DNA from: Shewanella oneidensis MR-1
Lineage (GTDB): Bacteria > Pseudomonadota > Gammaproteobacteria > Enterobacterales > Shewanellaceae
Reading direction: 5' to 3'
NCBI RefSeq assembly: GCF_000146165.2
Contig: NC_004349.1
Location: 97,614 to 161,613, forward strand
Length of the DNA stretch: 64,000 nucleotides
A program made the translations under genes and the position numbers. The notes beneath the pieces were generated by a model. It saw only the letters and a list, made by a program, of their open reading frames with translations, was not told the origin of the DNA and searched no databases. Positions within the stretch are counted from its first letter, which is position 1. Each line of letters begins with the position of its first letter. Positions 1 through 8,835 of this stretch are shown here, one piece after another.

Positions 1-1221
1 TACTCAGACTATGGCGGAGATAGCAGCAGCGTGGCAGGGCAGCTAACGTCCGGCGTTAAGGTGATTTACTCAAATAGCAGTGCATTTGCAGCCGTCAAAG
101 AGGATGGCAGCGTGGTCACTTGGGGGAGCTATTATGATGGCGGAGATAGCAGCAGCGTGGCAGGGCAGCTAACGTCCGGCGTTAAGGTGATTTACTCAAC
201 TGGCAGTGCATTTGCAGCCGTCAAAGAGGATGGCAGCGTGGTCACTTGGGGGAGCTATGGCGGAAATAGCAGCAGCGTGGCAGGGCAACTGACGTCCGGC
301 GTTAAGGTGATTTACTCAACTGACAATGTATTCGGTGCATTTGCAGCCGTCAAAGAGGATGGCAGCGTGGTCACTTGGGGGGGCTCATCCTATGGCGGAG
401 ATAGCAGCAGCGTGGCAGGGCAACTGACCTCCGGCGTTAAGGTGATTTACTCAAATAGCGGTGCATTTGCAGCCGTCAAAGAGGATGGCAGCGTGGTCAC
501 TTGGGGGAACTCAGGCGCTGGCGGAGATAGCAGCCGCGTGGCAGGGCAACTGACCTCCGGTGTTAAGGTGATTGACTCAACTAACAATGCATTTGCAGCC
601 GTCAAAGAGGATGGCAGCGTGGTCACTTGGGGGAACTCAGGCGCTGGCGGAGATAGCAGCAGCGTGGCAGGGCAACTGACGTCCGGCGTTAAGGTGATTT
701 ACTCAACTAACAATGCATTTGCAGCCGTCAAAGAGGATGGCAGCGTGGTCACTTGGGGGGACTCAGGCGCTGGCGGAGATAGCAGCAGCGTGGCAGGGCA
801 GCTGACCTCCGGCGTTAAGGTGATTTACTCAACTGGCAGTGCATTTGCAGCCGTCAAACAGGATGGCAGCGTGGTCACTTGGGGGGACTCAGGCTATGGC
901 GGAGATAGCAGCAGCGTGGCAGGGCAACTGACGTCCGGTGTTAAGGTGATTGACTCAACTAACAATGCATTTGCAGCCGTCAAAGAGGATGACAGCGTGG
1001 TTACTTGGGGGAGCTCAGGCAATGGCGGAGATAGCAGCAGCGTGGCAGGACAGCTGACGTCCGGCGTTAAGGTGATTGACTCAACTAGCAGTGCATTTGC
1101 AGTCGTCAAAGAGGATGGCAGCGTGGTCACTTGGGGGCGCTCATTCTATGGCGGAGATAGCAGTAGCGTAGCTGATAAATTAGCCCCTAACCTATTTCTG
1201 ATAGAAACCTCGATTAACTAA
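1..1221 (+). CDS. C-terminal part of RCC1-like repeat protein (second copy, 5' end outside window)
   Basis: The frame is open from base 1 and ends at the stop at 1219-1221. It encodes nine full RCC1-like units of about 41 residues (core FAAVKEDGSVVTWG, then GGDSSSVAGQLTSGVKVI) and the tail ADKLAPNLFLIETSIN. It matches, apparently residue for residue, the C-terminus of the lipoprotein gene ending at 7144. No start of its own is visible: the GTG at 31 lies inside a repeat and lacks a ribosome-binding site. Either a second full-length gene begins upstream of the window or this is a silent 3' copy; the window cannot tell which. Confidence 0.75.
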   Translation, partial: YSDYGGDSSSVAGQLTSGVKVIYSNSSAFAAVKEDGSVVTWGSYYDGGDSSSVAGQLTSGVKVIYSTGSAFAAVKEDGSVVTWGSYGGNSSSVAGQLTSGVKVIYSTDNVFGAFAAVKEDGSVVTWGGSSYGGDSSSVAGQLTSGVKVIYSNSGAFAAVKEDGSVVTWGNSGAGGDSSRVAGQLTSGVKVIDSTNNAFAAVKEDGSVVTWGNSGAGGDSSSVAGQLTSGVKVIYSTNNAFAAVKEDGSVVTWGDSGAGGDSSSVAGQLTSGVKVIYSTGSAFAAVKQDGSVVTWGDSGYGGDSSSVAGQLTSGVKVIDSTNNAFAAVKEDDSVVTWGSSGNGGDSSSVAGQLTSGVKVIDSTSSAFAVVKEDGSVVTWGRSFYGGDSSSVADKLAPNLFLIETSIN

Positions 1222-1228
1222 TCTACAT
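1..1228 (+). repeat. 1228-bp direct repeat, copy 1
   Basis: By reading, this stretch matches 5924-7151, including the stop codon and the seven bases after it (atctaca then t). The two copies diverge at 1229 (resolvase remnant) versus 7152. The left limit is set by the window, so the duplication may be longer. Confidence 0.9.
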
Positions 1229-1538
1229 TGTCGTTGTTGACCAGCCAATGACACATGGGATCTTGAGTGGCACAGAAAAACATACCATGATCGCAAAGGT
1301 ACTGACTGAGTTCATGATTGATTTAGCTGCAGCAATGGCCAGAGATGATTATGAGACCAGGAGAAAGCGACAAGCGCAAGGCATCGAAAAGGCCAAAACC
1401 TTAGGCAAATACCTAGGGCGTCAGCCAGATCATGGATTAAGGCAGAACATTCGGTTATTACTCGATGAAGGAAAACGCTGGTCACAAGTACAGAGCTTAC
1501 TAAAATGCAGTCGTTCTACCATCGCTAAAGCGGTCTGA
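1225..1538 (+). pseudogene. Serine resolvase, C-terminal remnant
   Basis: Open reading from 1225 gives IVVVDQPMTHGI..., then FMIDLAAAMARDDYETRRKR, GIEKAKTLGKYLGRQPDH and a final helix-turn-helix (WSQVQSLLKCSRSTIAKAV). This is the end of the catalytic domain, the E-helix and the DNA-binding domain of Tn3-type resolvases. The first ~90 residues with the catalytic serine are missing; the upstream junction at 1228/1229 is exactly where the duplicated RCC1-like block ends. The fragment is probably inactive and marks a recombination junction. Confidence 0.8.
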
Positions 1539-1581
1539 TTAAATCAGTCTAAACAGTGTGATTTAACTATCCAAGATTAAA

Positions 1582-1755
1582 TCATGTAGTTATAAAGCGT
1601 TCATCGCCATCAGAGCGACAAATAAAGTATTGGCGTACCTCTTTATGGGTAAGCCCTTGAACCTTAAGCTTATTCTTATTGATAAAGATGGTGCCTGCAT
1701 CACATTTTAAACATTTGGACAAGTTTTGCTTAAACTTTTGATTAAAATCGTTAAC
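1582..1755 (-). pseudogene. Zinc-ribbon-like protein, C-terminal remnant
   Basis: The minus strand is open for about 58 codons without a start codon: ...[18 protein letters not shown], then KVQGLTHKEVRQYFICRSDG and DERFITT before TGA. One CxxC pair and a later Cys suggest a metal ribbon. I do not recognise the family. It overlaps the upstream region of the ompA-like gene. A 13-bp piece of it (TAGTTATAAAGCG, 1587-1599) recurs at 7154-7166, immediately after the other RCC1-block end. Confidence 0.3.
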
Positions 1756-1794
1756 CTACACATTAATTCATTAGTTGCAATAGGATATAACATA

Positions 1795-2823
1795 ATGAAA
1801 TATAAACTAATTTTATTGACTTTTTTACCATTTTCATTTTCTACTCTGGCGTCAGAGCCCCCTTCTTATTTGCCATTTCAATCTTACTGGTATGCAGGTG
1901 CAGGCTTAGGTCAAGGCCATTACAGTAATGGCAGTAACCCACAGTCTTACGATAGCGTGCGTGACCGTTTTGCAGGTTCGGTGTATTTGGGTTATCAAGT
2001 TAACCCTTACCTTGCGCCGGAATTGAGTTATCAATTCCTAGGCAGTGCTTATGCCAATTATGAGCAAGGGCAGATTAGTGGTGATTTTCAACAGGTGGTC
2101 TTGGCGGCTCGCTTTGGTTATCCGCTAACGACATCCCTTTATCCTTATGTGAAGGTGGGTGGTGCCGGTTGGTTTGGTGACAGCGAAGGATTGCGCTCTG
2201 GCAGTGAGCGAGGATTCTCTCCTATTGTCGCTGCGGGTGTTGAATATGCATTTACCCCAAGACTGAGTGGGCGACTGGAACACCAGTACACCGACAGCTT
2301 AGGTGCTGATAGCATTGGTTACACGGACCATCACCTCACAACGTTGGGGTTGAGTTGGCGCTTTGGGCATTCCGCTCCGGTTACGGCTCCAACGCCTGAG
2401 GTGGTCACTCAAGTTGTTGAATTACCACCAGTGGTTCAAATCGTAGAAAAGCGCCAGTTTGTGTATTCAGAGCAGAAAGGCAACAGCTTGTTGTTTGCGC
2501 ATAACTCCAGTGTATTGAATAACACATCGCAATTTGCTGATGTCGTTAGTTTTTTGAAACAACATCCAACAGCCTCTGCTGTGATTACAGGACATACCGA
2601 TAGCACGGGCTCAGATAAATATAACCAATGGTTATCAGAGCGCCGCGCGATTTCTGTTGCAAATTACTTGGTTTCCCAAGGCGTGCAATCGGCGCAATTA
2701 ACCTCTGTTGGTAAAGGCGAAACAGCATCGGTTGCGGATAACACGACTGAAAATGGCCGTGCGATGAACCGTCGTGTTGAAATTACCATCCCTGAATTTA
2801 CCGTGACCAAAACGGTAAAGTAA
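1795..2823 (+). CDS. OmpA-family outer-membrane protein
   Basis: The start is placed at 1795 because it begins a typical signal peptide ([20 protein letters not shown]); the open frame reaches back to 1726 without signal features. The 342-residue product has an N-terminal eight-strand barrel-type domain (mature residues about 10-190, with [32 protein letters not shown] and a final aromatic strand LGLSWRFG), a Pro-rich linker, and a C-terminal OmpA/MotB peptidoglycan-binding domain ([20 protein letters not shown], then [11 protein letters not shown]). It should sit in the outer membrane and grip peptidoglycan. The next gene begins 88 bp downstream on the same strand, so the two may be co-expressed. 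Confidence 0.9.
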   Translation: MKYKLILLTFLPFSFSTLASEPPSYLPFQSYWYAGAGLGQGHYSNGSNPQSYDSVRDRFAGSVYLGYQVNPYLAPELSYQFLGSAYANYEQGQISGDFQQVVLAARFGYPLTTSLYPYVKVGGAGWFGDSEGLRSGSERGFSPIVAAGVEYAFTPRLSGRLEHQYTDSLGADSIGYTDHHLTTLGLSWRFGHSAPVTAPTPEVVTQVVELPPVVQIVEKRQFVYSEQKGNSLLFAHNSSVLNNTSQFADVVSFLKQHPTASAVITGHTDSTGSDKYNQWLSERRAISVANYLVSQGVQSAQLTSVGKGETASVADNTTENGRAMNRRVEITIPEFTVTKTVK

Positions 2824-2911
2824 TCAATAAAATAAATTATGTAATTAAAGGCGTTTGGATTGTGTTAACTCAAGCCTTCGAACACTCATTTTAATGAAGA
2901 GGTTATTTTTT

Positions 2912-5900
2912 ATGCAAAACAAACACTCTATCTTTCCCTTGGCTCCTGCCGCACTACTGAGTTTACTCTTAGCGGGTTGCGGTGGTGACAAGGGCTTTCT
3001 TGACCCCGTTCCTGAAGTAAGCAGTTTAACTGCGTCACCACAAGTATTTGTACTCAAACAAGGTGAGACCCAGCGCGTTGATTTAACTCAATCGGTGGTT
3101 GCAAAAAATGTTGCTAGTTGGAAAATAGCCGACCTAGACGATAAGACTGGATTGGGCACAATACTTAACCCGCAAGCGACATATTTTGACTACCAAGCCA
3201 CTCAGTCGGGGGCGGGTTCATTTAATTACACGGTCAAAGGTGACAACCTCACTGCGACCTCTCAAATCGTGTTAGCCGTCAATGCGGGTGAAACCCCAGG
3301 CAACAATATTCCAGTTGCCGATAATATCACCTTAAGTACGTTCAATAATGTCGATGCGATTATTGATTTGTCTGCCTATATTACGGATGCAGACGGTGAC
3401 ACGCTGCGCATCAATAAACTGGTTTCTGCATCGAATCGCTTTACGTTAAATGGCTTTCAAGTCACCTTTGCGCCCGATGGCTTTGTAGGGGTAGACCAAG
3501 CAGTTTACAGTGTTGACGATGGCCGTGGTGGCTATGCGTTAGCCTACATTGTAGTGACATCAAATGATGCCAATCCGCCAGCGCCTAATACCGCGCCGGT
3601 GGCTAAAGATGATAGCCTGTCAATGGATGTGGCTAAGCAGTCGGTATTAAACATCAACCTGAGTGGCCTTATCAGTGATGCGGATGGCGATAGCCTTAAG
3701 GTGGTTACGCTGTACAGTCATAATGACCGCGCAGTGCTCAAGGAAAATGCGAGTGTTGACTATACGCCAGGCAATTTCCGCGGCGTGGATCAGTTTACTT
3801 ATTTAGTGTCTGACGGCAAAGGCGGCTATGATCTCGGCACGGTGACGGTCACAGTGGGTGACTCAACCCCACCGACCCCTCCGACGCCCTCGCTTGTTGC
3901 CTATCAACAAGCCTTTGTATTAGATGTAGACCAACTGCAGACGATTGATGTTACCCAATCTGTCACCAGTGAACACCTTGATGCTTGGTCACTGACCACA
4001 GTGCAAGACAGTACTAATCTGGGCGTGGTTTCAGCAAAAACAGCAACGACATTTAATTACTTAGCCCAAACGCCTGGCGTTGCTCAAATTGACTATAGCG
4101 TGCAAGGCGGCAGCTTATCGGCAAACTCAACCATTACGGTTGCCATCAACGCCCCTGTCACGCCAGATAATCATCGCCCTGAAGCGCAAGACACACAGCT
4201 TGAGACGTTGAATAACGCCAGCAAGACGATTGATTTGCAGGGCAAAATTAGCGATGTAGATGGCGATACGCTTTCGATAACACTGCACGGCAGCGCTCGT
4301 TTTAGCCTGAATGGTACTCAAGTGACCTTTACTCCCAACGGATTTGTTGGCTTGGATCAAGCCGTCTATAGCGTTGAGGATGGTAAAGGGGGCTATGCCC
4401 TAGCCAATATTGTGGCGATATCTGAGGACGCTAATCCGCCTGTTCCCAACATGGCGCCTACGGCGAATGATGCACAATTTACCCTTGATGTGGCCAAAAA
4501 TGTGACATTCAACATCGATTTGGTGGCGCAACGTTTAATTGCGGATGCGGACGGAGATGCGCTCTCTATCGCACATATCTACACCGCCAATAATCGTGCC
4601 ACCAAACAAGGTGCGACAGGCATCACTTATACCCCTGGCGCATTTCGTGGTGTAGACCAATTTACTTATGTGATTACCGATGGCAAGGATGGCTATGCCA
4701 TAAATGCCATTACGGTGGTTGTTAATGACAGCACGCCTGCAAATAAAATTCCAACTGCAGGGCCTGTTACTGCCAAGATGTTGCACAATGACCCAGCTAT
4801 CACCATTTCAGTCAACAGCGCTGTTAGTGATGCCGATGGTGATACACTGAAAATCGTAAGTATCTCTGGCGCACTAGGCCAAGCCAGTATCAACCCTGCT
4901 AACGCGTTAGAAATGTTGTATGAACCGAAGGGCTTTGTGGGAACTGACCGTTTTGTGTATGTCGTCAGTGACGATAACGGCGGCTATGCAATGGGTGAAG
5001 TGACGGTAACGGTCACCGACAGCAACCCTACTGCGCCAGTGGCTAACACGGTGCAAGAAAATACCTTGCTGGATACACCTATCAACATTGACCTGTCGGC
5101 TTATATTTCCGACAAGGAAACCGAAACGGCGAATTTAGTCATTAGCAATGTGACTAATGCAACATCGCCAGCAGTCGCGACCTTAAGTGGTCAAACCGTC
5201 ATTTATACACCAAATGGCTTTACCGGTAATGATATTTTAACCTACACAGTTACTGATGGCCGCCACAGTACCAATGGTACAATCGTGATTAGCGTTAATG
5301 CCCATGGCGCGCACGCCATCCAAGCGGACAACCTAGAGGGCGGCACTGAGCCTAACGCACCATTCATCCATGACTTAAGTGCATTAATTAGCACCACCGA
5401 CCCCACGGCAGGCGAGTTAATTGTTGTTAATGCCATTGGTGGTGCACTAGGTACTGCGACAGTCACCAATAATATTTTAACTTACACCCCTAAGTTGGGC
5501 GTCTTTGGTAAAGACAGGCTAATTTATACCGTAAAAGACAGCCATAACCCTGCTCATTATACGCAAGGAACGATTTCTATCACAATTTTTGCACCAGCCA
5601 AGCCTGAAATTACCAAGCTTGAAGCTAAAAAAGAAACCGATGGTTATCTGAAAGCCTATGTGACATGCCGAACTTGCGATGTAACGCAGTATAAGTACGC
5701 GTGGATAATTAACGGCCTTACCAAAAGCACCGGAGAAACCTATATCCCTACCGCTGCAGATGATGGTTTTAATATACGGCTTGAAGTGACAGGGCAAGAT
5801 GCCTATGGCCAAGTGACCGAAATGCAGTATGTAGTGTATGCTTTCAGTAAAGTTGAGACAATTTTTTCAGCTAAGTACACATTTGCTGCACTGAAAACTG

Positions 5901-7144
5901 ATGGCTCAGTGGTCACTTGGGGGTACTCAGACTATGGCGGAGATAGCAGCAGCGTGGCAGGGCAGCTAACGTCCGGCGTTAAGGTGATTTACTCAAATAG
6001 CAGTGCATTTGCAGCCGTCAAAGAGGATGGCAGCGTGGTCACTTGGGGGAGCTATTATGATGGCGGAGATAGCAGCAGCGTGGCAGGGCAGCTAACGTCC
6101 GGCGTTAAGGTGATTTACTCAACTGGCAGTGCATTTGCAGCCGTCAAAGAGGATGGCAGCGTGGTCACTTGGGGGAGCTATGGCGGAAATAGCAGCAGCG
6201 TGGCAGGGCAACTGACGTCCGGCGTTAAGGTGATTTACTCAACTGACAATGTATTCGGTGCATTTGCAGCCGTCAAAGAGGATGGCAGCGTGGTCACTTG
6301 GGGGGGCTCATCCTATGGCGGAGATAGCAGCAGCGTGGCAGGGCAACTGACCTCCGGCGTTAAGGTGATTTACTCAAATAGCGGTGCATTTGCAGCCGTC
6401 AAAGAGGATGGCAGCGTGGTCACTTGGGGGAACTCAGGCGCTGGCGGAGATAGCAGCCGCGTGGCAGGGCAACTGACCTCCGGTGTTAAGGTGATTGACT
6501 CAACTAACAATGCATTTGCAGCCGTCAAAGAGGATGGCAGCGTGGTCACTTGGGGGAACTCAGGCGCTGGCGGAGATAGCAGCAGCGTGGCAGGGCAACT
6601 GACGTCCGGCGTTAAGGTGATTTACTCAACTAACAATGCATTTGCAGCCGTCAAAGAGGATGGCAGCGTGGTCACTTGGGGGGACTCAGGCGCTGGCGGA
6701 GATAGCAGCAGCGTGGCAGGGCAGCTGACCTCCGGCGTTAAGGTGATTTACTCAACTGGCAGTGCATTTGCAGCCGTCAAACAGGATGGCAGCGTGGTCA
6801 CTTGGGGGGACTCAGGCTATGGCGGAGATAGCAGCAGCGTGGCAGGGCAACTGACGTCCGGTGTTAAGGTGATTGACTCAACTAACAATGCATTTGCAGC
6901 CGTCAAAGAGGATGACAGCGTGGTTACTTGGGGGAGCTCAGGCAATGGCGGAGATAGCAGCAGCGTGGCAGGACAGCTGACGTCCGGCGTTAAGGTGATT
7001 GACTCAACTAGCAGTGCATTTGCAGTCGTCAAAGAGGATGGCAGCGTGGTCACTTGGGGGCGCTCATTCTATGGCGGAGATAGCAGTAGCGTAGCTGATA
7101 AATTAGCCCCTAACCTATTTCTGATAGAAACCTCGATTAACTAA
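2912..7144 (+). CDS. Large lipoprotein with tandem Ig/cadherin-like domains and RCC1-like repeats
   Basis: The start at 2912 is chosen because it has a good ribosome-binding site (AAGAGG, 9 bp upstream) and gives a lipoprotein signal ending LLLAGC; an ATG at 2894 and the ORF limit at 2855 are less convincing. The 1410-residue product has a lipidated Cys, then several Ig/cadherin-type modules of about 95 residues recognisable by DADGDTL and GF-G-DQ-Y-V-D-GGYA, then from about residue 990 ten RCC1-like units (DGSVVTWG). Family members are surface or periplasmic adhesin-like proteins; the ligand is unknown. The last nine repeats are duplicated at the left edge of the window. Length and repeat homogeneity make repeat-number variation likely. 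Confidence 0.85.
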   Translation: MQNKHSIFPLAPAALLSLLLAGCGGDKGFLDPVPEVSSLTASPQVFVLKQGETQRVDLTQSVVAKNVASWKIADLDDKTGLGTILNPQATYFDYQATQSGAGSFNYTVKGDNLTATSQIVLAVNAGETPGNNIPVADNITLSTFNNVDAIIDLSAYITDADGDTLRINKLVSASNRFTLNGFQVTFAPDGFVGVDQAVYSVDDGRGGYALAYIVVTSNDANPPAPNTAPVAKDDSLSMDVAKQSVLNINLSGLISDADGDSLKVVTLYSHNDRAVLKENASVDYTPGNFRGVDQFTYLVSDGKGGYDLGTVTVTVGDSTPPTPPTPSLVAYQQAFVLDVDQLQTIDVTQSVTSEHLDAWSLTTVQDSTNLGVVSAKTATTFNYLAQTPGVAQIDYSVQGGSLSANSTITVAINAPVTPDNHRPEAQDTQLETLNNASKTIDLQGKISDVDGDTLSITLHGSARFSLNGTQVTFTPNGFVGLDQAVYSVEDGKGGYALANIVAISEDANPPVPNMAPTANDAQFTLDVAKNVTFNIDLVAQRLIADADGDALSIAHIYTANNRATKQGATGITYTPGAFRGVDQFTYVITDGKDGYAINAITVVVNDSTPANKIPTAGPVTAKMLHNDPAITISVNSAVSDADGDTLKIVSISGALGQASINPANALEMLYEPKGFVGTDRFVYVVSDDNGGYAMGEVTVTVTDSNPTAPVANTVQENTLLDTPINIDLSAYISDKETETANLVISNVTNATSPAVATLSGQTVIYTPNGFTGNDILTYTVTDGRHSTNGTIVISVNAHGAHAIQADNLEGGTEPNAPFIHDLSALISTTDPTAGELIVVNAIGGALGTATVTNNILTYTPKLGVFGKDRLIYTVKDSHNPAHYTQGTISITIFAPAKPEITKLEAKKETDGYLKAYVTCRTCDVTQYKYAWIINGLTKSTGETYIPTAADDGFNIRLEVTGQDAYGQVTEMQYVVYAFSKVETIFSAKYTFAALKTDGSVVTWGYSDYGGDSSSVAGQLTSGVKVIYSNSSAFAAVKEDGSVVTWGSYYDGGDSSSVAGQLTSGVKVIYSTGSAFAAVKEDGSVVTWGSYGGNSSSVAGQLTSGVKVIYSTDNVFGAFAAVKEDGSVVTWGGSSYGGDSSSVAGQLTSGVKVIYSNSGAFAAVKEDGSVVTWGNSGAGGDSSRVAGQLTSGVKVIDSTNNAFAAVKEDGSVVTWGNSGAGGDSSSVAGQLTSGVKVIYSTNNAFAAVKEDGSVVTWGDSGAGGDSSSVAGQLTSGVKVIYSTGSAFAAVKQDGSVVTWGDSGYGGDSSSVAGQLTSGVKVIDSTNNAFAAVKEDDSVVTWGSSGNGGDSSSVAGQLTSGVKVIDSTSSAFAVVKEDGSVVTWGRSFYGGDSSSVADKLAPNLFLIETSIN
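5881..7104 (+). repeat. Ten tandem ~123-126-bp coding repeats (RCC1-like units)
   Basis: Each unit contains the near-invariant DNA for SAFAAVKEDGSVVTWG and SSSVAGQLTSGVKVI, with a variable 3-8 residue linker (GSYYD, GSYGG, GNSGAG, GDSGYG and so on). Most differences are confined to linkers and a few silent sites (cagcta/caactg/cagctg; acgtcc/acctcc), so the array has been homogenised recently. The first unit (FAALKTDGSVVTWG) is the most divergent and probably ancestral. Confidence 0.9.
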
Positions 7145-7151
7145 TCTACAT
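5924..7151 (+). repeat. 1228-bp direct repeat, copy 2
   Basis: This copy lies inside the full-length lipoprotein gene and runs 7 bp past its stop; it matches 1-1228. After 7151 comes a short unique stretch and then the truncated IS5-type element at 7177. Confidence 0.9.
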
Positions 7152-7176
7152 CTTAGTTATAAAGCGATATGTACTA

Positions 7177-7456
7177 GGGTCTGTTGAACTTTCGAGAGTG
7201 ATTTTTAGACAGCATGGCAAGACGTTATAATTTGCTTCGCCAAAAGTAACCATAACCTCAAGCCATGCCAAGACTTATGCTAACCGATGCACGCTGGGAA
7301 AAGCTATTTCATTTAATGAAAAGCACAGGCCGTGTTTATGACAAACCTGAACATAGACAAACATTCGAAGGTATTCTTTACCGCCTTAGAACAGGTATCC
7401 CTTGGCGAGATTTACCTAAAGAGTTCGGTCATTGGAGCACTGTTTTTAGACGGTTG
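7177..7456 (+). mobile_element. IS5-family (IS427-like) element, 5' fragment
   Basis: It begins with the inverted repeat GGGTCTGTTGA and contains a transposase start at 7265 (MPRLMLTDARWEKLF...) that runs about 63 residues to STVFRR. It is the same element as the complete copy at 52727-53605. Similarity stops at about 7456, where a different sequence is joined, so the downstream 600 bp of the element were deleted. Confidence 0.9.
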
Positions 7457-7658
7457 ACCAGTACAGATACACCAGTTGTTTACAGTTTTGACAGACGAAA
7501 CGATGGTGTTTTATGTTGGCTTGACGTATTTCTTGTAGTTCATGCTGCTCGTAGATCCAACTTAATGATTCAACCCAAATGGACTCATTACGCTCGGTAT
7601 CTATAACAATAGGGATTTGGCGCTTAGTATTTTCCATAATCTCGCAGCTATTTATCAT
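7457..7658 (-). pseudogene. Unknown protein, N-terminal remnant
   Basis: The minus-strand frame starting at 7658 reads MINSCEIMENTKRQIPIVID and later HHRFVCQNCKQLVYLYW before running into the IS5 fragment. It has a CxxC motif but I do not recognise the family. The 3' part has been lost to the IS-associated deletion. Confidence 0.35.
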
Positions 7659-7669
7659 CTATCTGCTCC

Positions 7670-8451
7670 GTCCTAAATAGCGTTGACACTTTTCAAACTG
7701 ATTTTGGAGAGTGTAATGACTTCAATAATTAAACGAACTCAACGTGATTATTCCCTCGCTTTTAAATTGGCGGTTGTCGACCAAGTGGAAAAAGGCGAGC
7801 TGACCTATAAGCAGGCTCAAGACAAGTACGGTATCTACCGTGTTAGTTTGGTTACGCAAGCATGGCAAACTGGATTGGTCCCTAGGAACACCGTCTACAT
7901 CAATGCGAGGACAGTTGATGACTGAACCTACCACGCTCACTCCCGAGCAAAAGATAAAAGCCCTCGAAGCCATTGTCGAAAAACTCAGAACTGACTACGG
8001 GATATCCGTCGTAAAAAAAGCCACACGTGAAACGCTCCAGGAAAAAACGGACGTAGGTTACCACCTCGTCACTCAATGCTGTCGCTACCTTGACATCAGT
8101 CGCCAGGCGTATTATCAGCAATGTCAGCGGCAAAAAGGGGAGGGGAAGGTGTTGCAAACGGTACAATATGAGCGGTTGTTTCAACCGCGAGTCGGTACGC
8201 GTAAACTGCAGTATTTACTGAACAAAATGCATCAAATTGTGATAGGACGAGACCGGTTATTTCGCTGTCTTAGGGCGTATCGTTTGTTGGTCATGCCTAC
8301 ACGGGCGTACCATAAAACGACCAACAGCCACCATCGATTTAGGTGTCATCCCAGCTTGCTTAAACCCAGTGAGCCGCAAGTGAACATCACTCGTTCAGAG
8401 CAAGTCTGGGTGGCTGATATTACCTATCTACCACTGCAAAATAAGGGGTTT
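7670..8451 (+). mobile_element. IS3-family element, truncated and frameshifted
   Basis: An orfA starts at 7716 (MTSIIKRTQRDYSLAFKLAV, a helix-turn-helix protein). After GIYRV the homologous frame moves to the one carrying WLRKHGKLDWSLG, so orfA has a frameshift. The orfB part continues (DISRQAYYQQ, then RKLQYLLNKM and QVWVADITYLPLQNK) and stops after the first catalytic Asp because the inverted repeat of a Tn3-type transposon begins at 8446. The element is dead. Confidence 0.8.
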
Positions 8452-8483
8452 GAAGTCCAGCGGAACGAAAACGTACGCTAAGA
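8446..8483 (+). repeat. Tn3-family 38-bp inverted repeat (solo end)
   Basis: The 38 bases begin GGGGTTTGAAGTCC and end GTACGCTAAG, with GGAACGAAAAC in the middle. That is the layout of Tn3-family ends and close to the classic Tn3 end. GGGG is the outer edge, so the transposon lay to the right. It cuts the IS3 orfB at codon NK|G. The matching far end was not found in this window. Confidence 0.75.
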
Positions 8484-8507
8484 CTATTTGACCCCTTCTC
8501 AATAGAT

Positions 8508-8835
8508 TTAGATGGATTTGAGTGGAAGGAACAAGCGTAGGTTTCCTGAGCTGAGAAGCGAGAAACCGAATTGTTCATAGAAGTGCAATGCTCGCTCATC
8601 AATGGCATCAACTACCATGGCGTAAATGGCTATCTCATCGCTGACGGCCAGCGTTCGCTTGATGGCATCGACCAACAACATTTTTCCCACCCCATGACTC
8701 TGAGCCGCTTGATTTACCGCTAACCTGCCAAGCAAGGCTGCAGGAACAGGATGTCGGGGCAGTTTACGAGCGTGAACTTGAGGCAACTGACTGAGTTCAA
8801 TCGACAGAGTGGAGAGCGTGTAATAGCCCATAATA
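8508..8835 (-). pseudogene. GNAT acetyltransferase toxin (TacT/AtaT type), C-terminal remnant
   Basis: The frame reads MGYYTLSTLSIELSQLP, LPRHPVPAALLGRLAVNQAA, QSHGVGKMLLVDAIKR and ends LFLPLKSI. The SHGVGKMLL stretch corresponds to the acetyl-CoA pyrophosphate loop of GNAT toxins, which normally are about 160-175 residues and acetylate aminoacyl-tRNA. About the first 60 residues are absent. The IS481 copy at 8836 is the immediate border, but joining the sequences across the IS gives a stop just upstream, so the gene was already truncated before that insertion. No antitoxin is left. Confidence 0.75.

Noticed and set aside
894..1130. Minus-strand frame inside the RCC1-like repeats (also 6817-7053)
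   Set aside because: Shadow of the repeats on the opposite strand; no start context and identical in both copies because the DNA is identical.
1587..7166. 13-bp direct repeat TAGTTATAAAGCG at 1587 and 7154 as attachment sites
   Set aside because: Too short to separate from chance or from shared remnants of one gene end (it encodes RFIT in a minus-strand fragment); no integrase is associated.
7683..7925. Unbroken orfA protein of the IS3 fragment
   Set aside because: After GIYRV the frame no longer matches the family; the true continuation is in another frame, so it was listed only as part of a dead element.
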